From a virus: a stretch of DNA of 30,514 nucleotides. A program made the position numbers and the translations under genes. Numbering within the stretch: the first letter of the stretch is position 1; every line of letters begins with the position of its first letter. Below are positions 21,337-28,944 of this stretch, piece by piece. The stretch is from positions 1 to 30,514 of IMG/VR virus record IMGVR_UViG_3300030389_001300; one strand, written 5' to 3'. Below the pieces are notes generated by a model. It worked only from the letters and a program-made list of their open reading frames with translations, was not told where the DNA came from and did not search any database.

Positions 21337-22502
21337 TGTTTACACAAACACAAGCAGTTAAAAGATTACGAAAACTAAACAAAAGAATCAAAATTATAAG
21401 AGGTGGTAGTTCTGCTGGTAAGACTATTGCAATACTTATGATCCTGATTGACTATGCAATAAAAAATCCATACAAAGAAATAAGCATAGTAGCAGAGAGC
21501 ATCCCACACTTGCGTAGAGGTGCTTTAAAGGACTTTTTAAATATTATGAAGGGTACATATAGGTATGATGAAAGAAAGTTCAATAGAAGTACCTTAAAAT
21601 ACGAATTTAGTACAGGCAGTTATATAGAGTTTTTTTCTACAGATCAACCTGATAAATTAAGAGGTGCAAGGAGAACAGACTTATTTTTGAATGAGTGCAA
21701 TAATATAGACTTTGAAAGCTATCAACAATTAGCAGTAAGAACTTCTGGAGATATATGGTTAGACTACAATCCTACTAATTTGTTTTGGGTAGATAAAGAA
21801 TTGATAGGACAGGATGATACAGACTTTGTTACACTTACCTACAAAGACAATGAGAGCTTGTCAGACACGATTGTAAAAGAAATAGAGAAAGCAAAAGTAA
21901 AATCAAAGACATCTACATACTGGGCAAACTGGTGGAAGGTATATGGACTTGGAGAGATAGGCAGTTTAGAGGGTGCTTGTATTCCAGATTGGAAGTCAAT
22001 AGACAATATACCTAGTGATGCTAGACTTCTTTGTGCAGGTCTTGACTTTGGATATTCTGTTGATCCATCTACATTCATCAGACTATACAAATGGAACAAT
22101 GCTTATATATTTGATGAATTACTTTATAGAAAAGGTATGCTCAACAGAGATATTAGCCACTTCTTAAAAGATAAACAAATCAACGAGAATATATATGCCG
22201 ATAGTGCAGAACCAAAATCAATAAGCGAGATCCGTTCTTATGGTCATAAAATATTTCCTGTAACAAAAGGTAGAGATTCTGTAATCTATGGAATTAACCT
22301 AATAAACCAAAACGAAATATATGTAACATCAAGATCAAAGAATCTAATCAGAGAATTACAAGGATATGTTTGGGATAAAGACAAAGAGGGTAACAATATC
22401 CAGAAACCAACAGGCCTACATCCTGACTGCATCGATGCAGCTCGATATGCACTTATGATGCAATTAGAAAATCCGAATCGTGGAAAATACGCAATACGAT
22501 AA
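21336..22502 (+). CDS. terL: Terminase large subunit
   Basis: A 388-residue DNA-packaging motor. ATPase motifs: Walker A GGSSAGKT (23-30) and Walker B region DLFLNE (Asp115, Glu120). Nuclease motifs: GLDFGY (Asp237), YADSAE (Asp289) and DCIDAAR (Asp364, Asp367). Together these are a complete large terminase of the Terminase_3/6 type. The start is ATG 21336, which shares bases with the small subunit stop; a TTG at 21333 is also in frame but less likely. It is separated from the head genes by the whole tail module. Confidence 0.92.
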   Translation: MFTQTQAVKRLRKLNKRIKIIRGGSSAGKTIAILMILIDYAIKNPYKEISIVAESIPHLRRGALKDFLNIMKGTYRYDERKFNRSTLKYEFSTGSYIEFFSTDQPDKLRGARRTDLFLNECNNIDFESYQQLAVRTSGDIWLDYNPTNLFWVDKELIGQDDTDFVTLTYKDNESLSDTIVKEIEKAKVKSKTSTYWANWWKVYGLGEIGSLEGACIPDWKSIDNIPSDARLLCAGLDFGYSVDPSTFIRLYKWNNAYIFDELLYRKGMLNRDISHFLKDKQINENIYADSAEPKSISEIRSYGHKIFPVTKGRDSVIYGINLINQNEIYVTSRSKNLIRELQGYVWDKDKEGNNIQKPTGLHPDCIDAARYALMMQLENPNRGKYAIR

Positions 22503-22529
22503 CAGAAGTAAAAAAAAAACTTATTATAT

Positions 22530-22560
22530 TTTGTTAATTAAAAAAAAAGTTGTATATTTG
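22530..22560 (+). promoter_or_regulatory. Host-type promoter before the small ORF cassette
   Basis: TTTG at 22530-22533, 19 bases, TATATTTG at 22553-22560. It is a full match to the Bacteroidota primary promoter, in an 92-base gap after the terminase gene. It would express the small ORFs to the terminator at 23289. Confidence 0.78.
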
Positions 22561-22594
22561 TAAAATAAATAAAGTTTAATTAAAAACAAAACAA

Positions 22595-22723
22595 ATGAAA
22601 ATAACAGAAAAACAAATACAACAAAGAATGAAAGATCTTGGTACATCAAGAGAAGAAGCAATCCGATCTATTAAGGTAGGTGAAAGACTAAAACAAAGAT
22701 TGCAAAAGGGTGGTTGGATATAG
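22595..22723 (+). CDS. Small helical protein (42 aa), first of cassette
   Basis: ATG 22595 to TAG 22721-22723. It is basic and helical (KQIQQRMKDLGTSREEAIRS, GERLKQRLQKGGW). The spacing of hydrophobic and charged residues could form a small helix-turn-helix or a helical hairpin, but no family is recognised. It is the first gene after a host-type promoter. Confidence 0.62.
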   Translation: MKITEKQIQQRMKDLGTSREEAIRSIKVGERLKQRLQKGGWI

Positions 22724-22749
22724 ATTAAGATAATTAAAAACAAAATAAT

Positions 22750-23121
22750 ATGAAAACAAAACAAATAGAACAAATAAAAATAAACAAATACACAAAAGAT
22801 TTAGCTAAGAAATATGATCTTGTAAGACCACAATGGTTTGAAATTTGGAAAGACAATCAGTTTTTATCTAACTACCCTAACTACCGACTAAAGTGGAAAA
22901 AATTTACAGACCTATATGATGATTATTATTATATTTCTAATTCCACTTGGAAAGGTGCTAAAAACTTTGCTACCTTCAAAGAAGCAAATCAATATTGCAA
23001 AAGAAAGGGTTTTGACAATTACACGATTAAGTTGCGTTTCTTATGCTCAAACTTTTATTCAGAGGGTTCAAGGCATTGGAGTAAAGGTTGGGTAAATTGG
23101 AAAAACATTTATACACAGTAA
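22750..23121 (+). CDS. Aromatic-rich protein of unknown function (123 aa)
   Basis: A protein rich in Tyr, Trp, Phe and Lys (WFEIWKDNQFLSNYPNYRLKW, DDYYYISNSTWKGAKNFATF). No motif, membrane segment or signal peptide is recognised. It may be a small DNA- or RNA-binding protein judging by its basic and aromatic surface. It lies between terminase and tail genes, under the host-type promoter at 22530. Confidence 0.6.
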   Translation: MKTKQIEQIKINKYTKDLAKKYDLVRPQWFEIWKDNQFLSNYPNYRLKWKKFTDLYDDYYYISNSTWKGAKNFATFKEANQYCKRKGFDNYTIKLRFLCSNFYSEGSRHWSKGWVNWKNIYTQ

Positions 23122-23144
23122 AAAAATAATTAAAAAGTAAGCAA

Positions 23145-23261
23145 ATGAAAAAAAAATATTTACATCCAGTATTAAATAAAGAAGTTGATAAAGAAATTTA
23201 TTTTAACTTTGTATTAAGCAAGGACTTTCCAAAAGGTCCACCAAGCGAGAAGATGAAGTAG
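23145..23261 (+). CDS. Small unknown protein (38 aa)
   Basis: ATG 23145 to TAG 23259-23261. Short, with KKKYLHPVLNKEVD and FPKGPPSEKMK. It is the last ORF before the terminator at 23289. The in-frame A-rich leader and the same direction as its neighbours support it, but the small size leaves doubt. Confidence 0.48.
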   Translation: MKKKYLHPVLNKEVDKEIYFNFVLSKDFPKGPPSEKMK

Positions 23262-23288
23262 GATTTTTAATTTTTAGTTAGTTGTTTG

Positions 23289-23318
23289 AGGAGGGTTTAA
23301 TCGCCCTCCTTTTTTTTT
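23289..23318 (+). terminator. Intrinsic terminator before the tail genes
   Basis: AGGAGGG (23289-23295) pairs with CCCTCCT (23304-23310), with an 8-base loop and a T run to 23318. It ends the small ORF cassette; the next phage-type promoter motif begins three bases later. Confidence 0.86.
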
Positions 23319-23320
23319 GT

Positions 23321-23349
23321 CAAAAATCAATCTTGAATTTCGATATATA
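23321..23349 (+). promoter_or_regulatory. Phage-type promoter motif, copy 6
   Basis: CAAAA at 23321-23325, 15 bases, CGATATATA at 23341-23349, three bases before ATG 23353. It directly follows a terminator, as copy 4 does, and would drive the tail operon to the tape measure gene. Confidence 0.68.
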
Positions 23350-23352
23350 TAT

Positions 23353-24003
23353 ATGAGGATGAAAATTACTGTACCAAATAGTTTATCAGAAATCAAACTA
23401 TCGCAATACCAAAAGTTTTTGAAGATACAACAAGAGAATGATGATGAACATTTTCTTGCATCAAAGATGATAGAGATATTTTGTGGCATACCACATAAAG
23501 AATCTTACAGTCTCAAAGCAAAAGATGTTTACAGGATCACGAACATACTTGCAAATATGTTTGAACAAAAACCACAACTCGAAAGAAGATTTGTTTTGAA
23601 TGGTGTGGAGTATGGTTTTATACCAAACTTAGATGATATGACACTAGGAGAGTATGTTGATTTAGATACTTATATTTCTAAATGGGAAGAAATAGACAAA
23701 GCTATGGCAGTTCTATATAGACCTATACTTGACACTTACAATGACAAATACAACATTCAGGAATACAAAGCTGATGGATCAGAGCACTTTAAAGACTTAC
23801 CGATGGATATTGTCTTTGGTAGTATGCTTTTTTTTTATCGTTTAGGAATAGACTTGTCGAAAGTTATGACATCTTATTTGGAGAACAACAAGGAGATACA
23901 ACAACTGCTAACGCACAATTCGGTCTTAAATGGGGTTGGTATCAGTCAATTTTCGCACTCTCTCAAGGAGATATTACAAGATTTGAAAATATCACTAAAC
24001 TAG
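23353..24003 (+). CDS. Tail assembly chaperone, short form (gpG-like)
   Basis: A 216-residue protein read in one frame. ATG 23353 is chosen by the promoter motif (three bases upstream); ATG 23359 is an alternative, while TTG 23317 would lie inside the terminator and is rejected. It begins MKITVPNSLSEIKLSQYQKFL (from the second Met) and ends DLKISLN. It precedes the tail completion, tail tip and tape measure genes, as gpG-type chaperones do, and it contains a nine-T slippery run at 23828-23836. A longer form is made if ribosomes slip back one base there. Confidence 0.7.
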   Translation: MRMKITVPNSLSEIKLSQYQKFLKIQQENDDEHFLASKMIEIFCGIPHKESYSLKAKDVYRITNILANMFEQKPQLERRFVLNGVEYGFIPNLDDMTLGEYVDLDTYISKWEEIDKAMAVLYRPILDTYNDKYNIQEYKADGSEHFKDLPMDIVFGSMLFFYRLGIDLSKVMTSYLENNKEIQQLLTHNSVLNGVGISQFSHSLKEILQDLKISLN

Positions 24004-24089
24004 GTATGCACGAATCTTTAATGATGTTGACATTTATGAAAGAAAAAAATGAGCTTGAAGCAAGACAATTAAAAAGAAAATATAAATGA
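23823..24089 (+). CDS. Frameshift extension of the tail chaperone (gpT-like)
   Basis: This frame has no useful start, but is open from 23823 (just after a TAG at 23820-23822) to TGA 24087-24089. Its end is protein-like: LKWGWYQSIFALSQGDITRF, KLGMHESLMMLTFMKEKNEL, a pattern I recall from chaperone extensions in Bacteroidota phages. The -1 frame is reached by a slip at the nine-T run (23828-23836). The fused product would recruit the tube and tape measure during tail assembly. Its stop overlaps the next ATG. Confidence 0.7.
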   Translation, partial: YAFFLSFRNRLVESYDILFGEQQGDTTTANAQFGLKWGWYQSIFALSQGDITRFENITKLGMHESLMMLTFMKEKNELEARQLKRKYK

Positions 24090-24556
24090 GTAATCAGGGA
24101 ATAAGAGGTTTTTACCAACTGACAGATACAATCAAAACAAACTTGTTGCTTGATCCAAATGTCAATACAGTAACAACTGGAGATATAACAGAAATAGATT
24201 TATCAAAACAGACCATATTCCCTCTTGCCCATATTATTGTAAACACAGTTACGGCACAAGAACAAGCTCTGGTATTTAACATTACATTGATGGCTATGGA
24301 TGTTGTTAATGAATACAAAGATGAAACAACAGACATTTTTGTAGGTAATGATAACGAACAAGATGTACTCAATACACAACTAGCAGTCATAAATAAAATC
24401 ATACACTTACTACGTAGAGGGTCTTTATATACATCTAAATATCAATTATCTGGCGACCCAGTATGTGAGCCATTCTATGAAAGGTTTGAAAATAGATTAG
24501 GTGGTTGGGCGTGTACTATGGACATACTAATTGAAAACGATATAAGTATTTGCTAA
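24086..24556 (+). CDS. Tail completion-like protein
   Basis: A 156-residue protein starting in the stop of the chaperone extension (ATGA). It has GIRGFYQLTDTIKTNLL, PLAHIIVNTV, FNITLMAMDVVNEYKD and FENRLGGWACTMDILIEND. Similar proteins in Bacteroidota phages lie between chaperone and tail tip genes and are taken as tail terminator or neck components. Role by position; no motif fixes it. Confidence 0.55.
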   Translation: MSNQGIRGFYQLTDTIKTNLLLDPNVNTVTTGDITEIDLSKQTIFPLAHIIVNTVTAQEQALVFNITLMAMDVVNEYKDETTDIFVGNDNEQDVLNTQLAVINKIIHLLRRGSLYTSKYQLSGDPVCEPFYERFENRLGGWACTMDILIENDISIC

Positions 24557-25107
24557 TGGAATTACAAGAAACAAAAAAGGTATTGAATGATTTTGCAAAG
24601 TATGTAATACAACAAGCAAGAAGTAATTTGACAAAAGGCAAAAAAAACTTTAACAAAAAACTTTACAACTCTTTAGCTTTTACTCCACCACTTATAGACA
24701 ATACTGGTATTATAATTCAGTTTGTGATGGAAGATTATGGGGTTTACCAAGATGAAGGAGTGAAGGGTAAAGACCCATCTCAAGTATCGCCAAATGCAAA
24801 GATAACAGGTCAACAAGCACCAAACTCAAGGTTTAGATTTGGAAGTGGCACTAGTAGAGGTACGTTCGATAAATTTGCAAAAAGAATGTCTTTGTTTGCT
24901 AAAGCAAAAAATATAAGATTCAGACAATCAAGAGGAAAGTTTGCAAAAGGTGGATATGATGCGATGGGGTACGTTATAGCAAAAAACATTTACAGTAGAG
25001 GTATCAAACCTAGTTTGTTTTTTACAAAACCTTTTGAGAAAAGATTTAAAACATTACCACCAGAACTTATCGCATCATTTGTAAACGACTTTGAAAAAGA
25101 ATTATAA
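24556..25107 (+). CDS. Tail completion / neck-like protein
   Basis: A 183-residue basic protein. ATG 24556 overlaps the upstream stop (TAATG); an in-frame TTG at 24550 is less likely. It has LNDFAKYVIQQARSNLTKG, MEDYGVYQDEGVKG and a Lys/Arg/Gly-rich middle and end (SRFRFGSGTSRGTF, GKFAKGGYDAMGY). The YQDEGVKG and GIKPSLFFTKPF stretches are like HK97 gp10-type neck proteins, which join the tube to the head. The stop overlaps the next start. Confidence 0.55.
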   Translation: MELQETKKVLNDFAKYVIQQARSNLTKGKKNFNKKLYNSLAFTPPLIDNTGIIIQFVMEDYGVYQDEGVKGKDPSQVSPNAKITGQQAPNSRFRFGSGTSRGTFDKFAKRMSLFAKAKNIRFRQSRGKFAKGGYDAMGYVIAKNIYSRGIKPSLFFTKPFEKRFKTLPPELIASFVNDFEKEL

Positions 25108-26225
25108 TGGCAATAGAAAAAATAAATATAAACAGTCCTGTCTATCTTAAAATAGAAAATTCAGCAGGTTTAACAAGTTGTAATCTAACACTTGCAATAT
25201 ATAGTGGTGTTTTTAATGCAAGTCCTTCTACAACTTATGAACTCGTAAAAAACGAGGTTGCAAATAACAACTATGTTATATTTGAGATTGGAGAACTCAT
25301 AAAAGATTACATCGCATATAGTTTTAGTGGTACGTTTGGTAGTAATGGTGTAAATGTTTGGGTACAAACAACTGCAACACCTAAAGAGGGGTCAACATCA
25401 AGACCTGCAATAAGCTCTATCTATTTGGCTTTTGATGGTGTTGGATATTTTGAGGAGGGGTTTGATATAACAAGTTCATCAAATAGTACAACAACACAAA
25501 CACTCACAAGACACAAAGGAAGTGTAACAAAGCTGATGTCGAATACAAAGATATTTAGAGAAACACAAGAGGTGTTATACATTCCTGTACTTGCAAACTT
25601 GAGTGTAAATTCTGGAAGTGATACATTAACAGGTGCAACTACTGTAAACTTCAAAAATGGTAGTTCAACTGTATCAAGTGTAACAGTATCTACAGGAGTG
25701 TCAAACTCCAATAGTGCAATAGAATATGCAACAAGCACAACTGCAACACTCACAAGTGTAGATATTGTTACAGGTGGATCAACAGAAACAATAGAAATAG
25801 AAGAACAAGACTGTAATAGATTCACAAACCTACCAATAGTGTTTGTAAACAAATCAGGTGCTTTACAAAAGGTAAACTTCTTTTTAAAATCTATAGAAAG
25901 TGTAAACGTACAAAAAGATGAATTTAAAAGCAGTACACTTACAACAGGTGCGACATATTCTGTAAACAATCATCAGTATAGAAATAGAAACATAAACAGT
26001 AGAGAAACAATCATACTAAATACAGGATATGTAGATGATAGTTACAACCAAGTAATTGAACAGATACTTACAAGTAAAAGATGTTGGATATTCCAGAATA
26101 ATCAATATTTACCTGTAATACCACAAGATCAAAATGTTACATTCAAGACATCACTCAATGATAGACTTGCAAATTATACAATGACATTCAAGTATGCTTT
26201 TGATAAAATAAATACAATAAGATAA
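25107..26225 (+). CDS. Tail structural protein, unknown role
   Basis: A 372-residue protein rich in Ser, Thr, Asn and Val with many predicted strands (SPVYLKIENSAGLTSCNLT, SSVTVSTGVSNSNSAIEYAT). The N-terminal ~110 residues form a compact beta part. The end has YNQVIEQILTSKRCWIF and a strand-rich close. Proteins like this precede the large tail protein in flavobacterial phages. A tail tip or baseplate component is likely from position; no binding motif is visible. Start and stop both overlap neighbours (TAATG). Confidence 0.6.
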   Translation: MAIEKININSPVYLKIENSAGLTSCNLTLAIYSGVFNASPSTTYELVKNEVANNNYVIFEIGELIKDYIAYSFSGTFGSNGVNVWVQTTATPKEGSTSRPAISSIYLAFDGVGYFEEGFDITSSSNSTTTQTLTRHKGSVTKLMSNTKIFRETQEVLYIPVLANLSVNSGSDTLTGATTVNFKNGSSTVSSVTVSTGVSNSNSAIEYATSTTATLTSVDIVTGGSTETIEIEEQDCNRFTNLPIVFVNKSGALQKVNFFLKSIESVNVQKDEFKSSTLTTGATYSVNNHQYRNRNINSRETIILNTGYVDDSYNQVIEQILTSKRCWIFQNNQYLPVIPQDQNVTFKTSLNDRLANYTMTFKYAFDKINTIR

Positions 26226-28798
26226 TGAATGAAGTAAGTCTATTAATACCAGACATAGTAATAGACAATCCACAACCTGATCCAGATTTGTGGAATCTAA
26301 CCACAACTAATTGGGAGAACACATTTAGAAAGTGGAACGAGATAAACTTAATTACAGACATAGATTATCAAAGACTTGATTTATTTGAAGATGAACAAAT
26401 TAGTCTTACACAAACAATACAAGACATAAGAGATATTGAAAAGGTGTTTACCGACTTCAGTAAGTCATTTAGTTTACCTGCAAGTAGTAAAAACAATTTA
26501 TTATTCAGACACTACTACAGATCAGACATTGTAGAAGATAGGGTTGCAGATAGTATATTCAATGCAAACTCTAAATTAAGAGCAATACTAGAGCTGAATT
26601 ACAAAAGATTCAAAAGTGGATACATAGTTTTAAATGGTGTTAAGCTCAAGAATAATCAACCTGATAGTTACAATATTACATTCTTTGGAGAGACAGTAAC
26701 ACTTAAAGACAAACTAAAAGATAGAAGATTATCTAGTTTGGACTTTTCACAGTTCGACCACGCATACGATGTATCGAACGTAAGACAAGGAGTACAAACA
26801 TTTGTAACGGCTTTAAGTGGTGGTACAACAAGCACGGCTCACGTTATATATCCAATCATATCACATACACAAAGATTTATTTACAATAGTGGTGCAGGTG
26901 GTGTATTGACAAGTCAAGAAAGATCAAGCACAACAAGAAACCTCTTTGCAAGTGGCAGTCAATCGACAGTAAACTCTGGTCAAGCTACAGAAAGATTGGG
27001 AAGTACAATGGGTTTTGTATTTACAGACCTTAAACCTGCATTGAGAGTAATAGATATTATTAGAGTTATAGAACAAGACAATGATATACAATTACAATTC
27101 AGTGATGACTTTTTTCAAGAAACAGGATTATTTGCAGACCTATATATGTGGCTACACAGAAACAAAGGGGAAATAGGAATCACAGAAAGTAATGAGAGTG
27201 ATGTTACAAAACTTATTATAAATAAAATACAGAGCTTTACAGGAGACACAACAAATTTCTTTAGTGATGGTCAGTTTGATTTTGTACCAGTATTTGATGG
27301 TGGTGTATTTAGATTTGTTGTAGGTACAGGATTAAACAGTTTGATACAACAAGAAACTATGCAGATAATATGGACTATCACACCTTCCGTATCTAGCAAA
27401 AAATTTACTGCAAAATTAAGAAAAGCAGATACAGGAGAAATAGTTGCAGAACAACCATATACGCAAACAGGAAGTGTAACACTTAACAGACTTTTTGAAC
27501 AAGGTTTCAATGGTAGTTTTGAACAACAAAACATTCAGTTCTTGATAGAAACTACAGAGACAAGTTTGAACTTGACTTATTCTTTACAGTTTGTTAGAGT
27601 ATCAGAATCAGAAGATTCAAGTGAAGATTTCTCTGCAACAATCACGGCAGGTATTGTAGAACCTGACAGTTTGGTAGAAACAATATTTGTTCAGGATAAT
27701 ATACCAGACATAGGCATACTAGAGTTCTTGACAGGTATATTTAAAATGTTCAATTTAACTGCATTTATTGAAGATGATCCAAGTAGTGATGACTTTGGTA
27801 AAGTTGTTGTAAAAACATTAGATAGTTTTTATTCAGGTGGTACAAGCAGAGACATCACAGAGTTTGTAGATACAAGTCAAGGAGAAAGTAATTTTAGTGT
27901 ACCATTTAATGATATACAATTTAAGTTTGCTGATCCTAAAACATTTGGTGCTTTCTTTTTTGAGAAACTAAATAACAGACAGTTAGGAAGTGTAAAAGCA
28001 AGTTCAACATCAGGTAGTGGTAGAGACCCTAGACTAAACAGAGGACAAGACTACAGGGTACAATTACCCTTTGAAAAAATGTTTTTTGAAAAGCTCACAG
28101 ATGGAAACGACAATAGTGATACAACAATTGGGTTTGGATATTTTGTAGATGACAACCAAGCACCTGTTATAAATAAACCTCTTATGTTTTTTAGAGCAAA
28201 CACGACAGGAACGGCAATACAGATGCAAGATGGTGGTGGAACAGGTACACCACTGAGTATCACTCAATACAACAGAGCAAGTAATTTTAGAGTAGGTACA
28301 CAAAGTGTGGTTATTGCAGTTAGCTCTGGAGAATCAAGTGCAGTAAGTTTTAGTTATGTTGTACCTACAACTTTTGCAACTGCTACAGTATCAGTAAGTC
28401 CAAACAGTTCGACAACAATTAATCCACTAGTTACAGGAAGTCTTTTAAGAACATCTACAGTATCAAGTGAATCAAATGTTACAACTACATTCACAACACT
28501 TACAACAGGAAACACTTTGAATTTCAGTACAGAGATCAATCCTTTTGTAGCAACAGTAGAGGACAACAATACACTATTCTTGAATTTTTATAGTAAGTAT
28601 ATAAGAGATGTATTTAGTTACAATAGGAGATTGGTAAAAGTCAATGCTATACTACCACAAAAGTTTTTATTAAGATATAAATTGAGTGATACAATAGTAG
28701 TTGGGAATACAGAGTTTTATATAAACAAAATCACAACAAACCTACAAACAGGTAAGAGTAGTTTAGAATTATTAACCAAAGTAAACACAATATCGTAA
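26225..28798 (+). CDS. Large tail protein, probable distal tail / hub component
   Basis: An 857-residue protein. The start region carries YQRLDLFEDEQISLTQTIQD and VFTDFSKSFSLPASSKNN, a pattern I recall from the large tail gene of Bacteroidota phages. The body has many predicted strands with Ser/Thr-rich linkers, and a central part (about 270-310) AFVFTDLKPALRVIDIIRVI-like helix. It may be the hub or tip protein that meets the host surface, with the fibre gene at 8301. Gene order places it between tail tip protein and tape measure. Confidence is in the class, not the exact role. Confidence 0.6.
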   Translation: MNEVSLLIPDIVIDNPQPDPDLWNLTTTNWENTFRKWNEINLITDIDYQRLDLFEDEQISLTQTIQDIRDIEKVFTDFSKSFSLPASSKNNLLFRHYYRSDIVEDRVADSIFNANSKLRAILELNYKRFKSGYIVLNGVKLKNNQPDSYNITFFGETVTLKDKLKDRRLSSLDFSQFDHAYDVSNVRQGVQTFVTALSGGTTSTAHVIYPIISHTQRFIYNSGAGGVLTSQERSSTTRNLFASGSQSTVNSGQATERLGSTMGFVFTDLKPALRVIDIIRVIEQDNDIQLQFSDDFFQETGLFADLYMWLHRNKGEIGITESNESDVTKLIINKIQSFTGDTTNFFSDGQFDFVPVFDGGVFRFVVGTGLNSLIQQETMQIIWTITPSVSSKKFTAKLRKADTGEIVAEQPYTQTGSVTLNRLFEQGFNGSFEQQNIQFLIETTETSLNLTYSLQFVRVSESEDSSEDFSATITAGIVEPDSLVETIFVQDNIPDIGILEFLTGIFKMFNLTAFIEDDPSSDDFGKVVVKTLDSFYSGGTSRDITEFVDTSQGESNFSVPFNDIQFKFADPKTFGAFFFEKLNNRQLGSVKASSTSGSGRDPRLNRGQDYRVQLPFEKMFFEKLTDGNDNSDTTIGFGYFVDDNQAPVINKPLMFFRANTTGTAIQMQDGGGTGTPLSITQYNRASNFRVGTQSVVIAVSSGESSAVSFSYVVPTTFATATVSVSPNSSTTINPLVTGSLLRTSTVSSESNVTTTFTTLTTGNTLNFSTEINPFVATVEDNNTLFLNFYSKYIRDVFSYNRRLVKVNAILPQKFLLRYKLSDTIVVGNTEFYINKITTNLQTGKSSLELLTKVNTIS

Positions 28799-28944
28799 TG
28801 ATACAGGGAATATTACAATTATTAGAGTTTGTAAATGGCGAAACCGAAAACATTAGGATTGCACAGGGGAAGTATGAATTACCAAAAACTTTTACAAGGA
28901 CATTCAAACAAATAAAAAATGAGATAAAATGGCAAAAGAAGTAA
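28798..28944 (+). CDS. Small protein before the tape measure (48 aa)
   Basis: ATG 28798 overlaps the upstream TAA (TAATG), and the stop lies 16 bases inside the tape measure gene. It reads MIQGILQLLEFVNGET and ends KQIKNEIKWQKK. The tight double overlap suggests a real coupled gene. The function is unknown; a tail assembly helper is possible. Confidence 0.55.
   Translation: MIQGILQLLEFVNGETENIRIAQGKYELPKTFTRTFKQIKNEIKWQKK

Noticed and set aside
23317-23352. Start of the tail chaperone at TTG 23317
   Set aside because: It lies in the terminator T run and would translate the promoter motif.
24539-24556. CGATATAAG before the 24556 gene as a seventh promoter copy
   Set aside because: Core differs after seven bases, no CAAAA at the set distance, and the ATG spacing does not fit.
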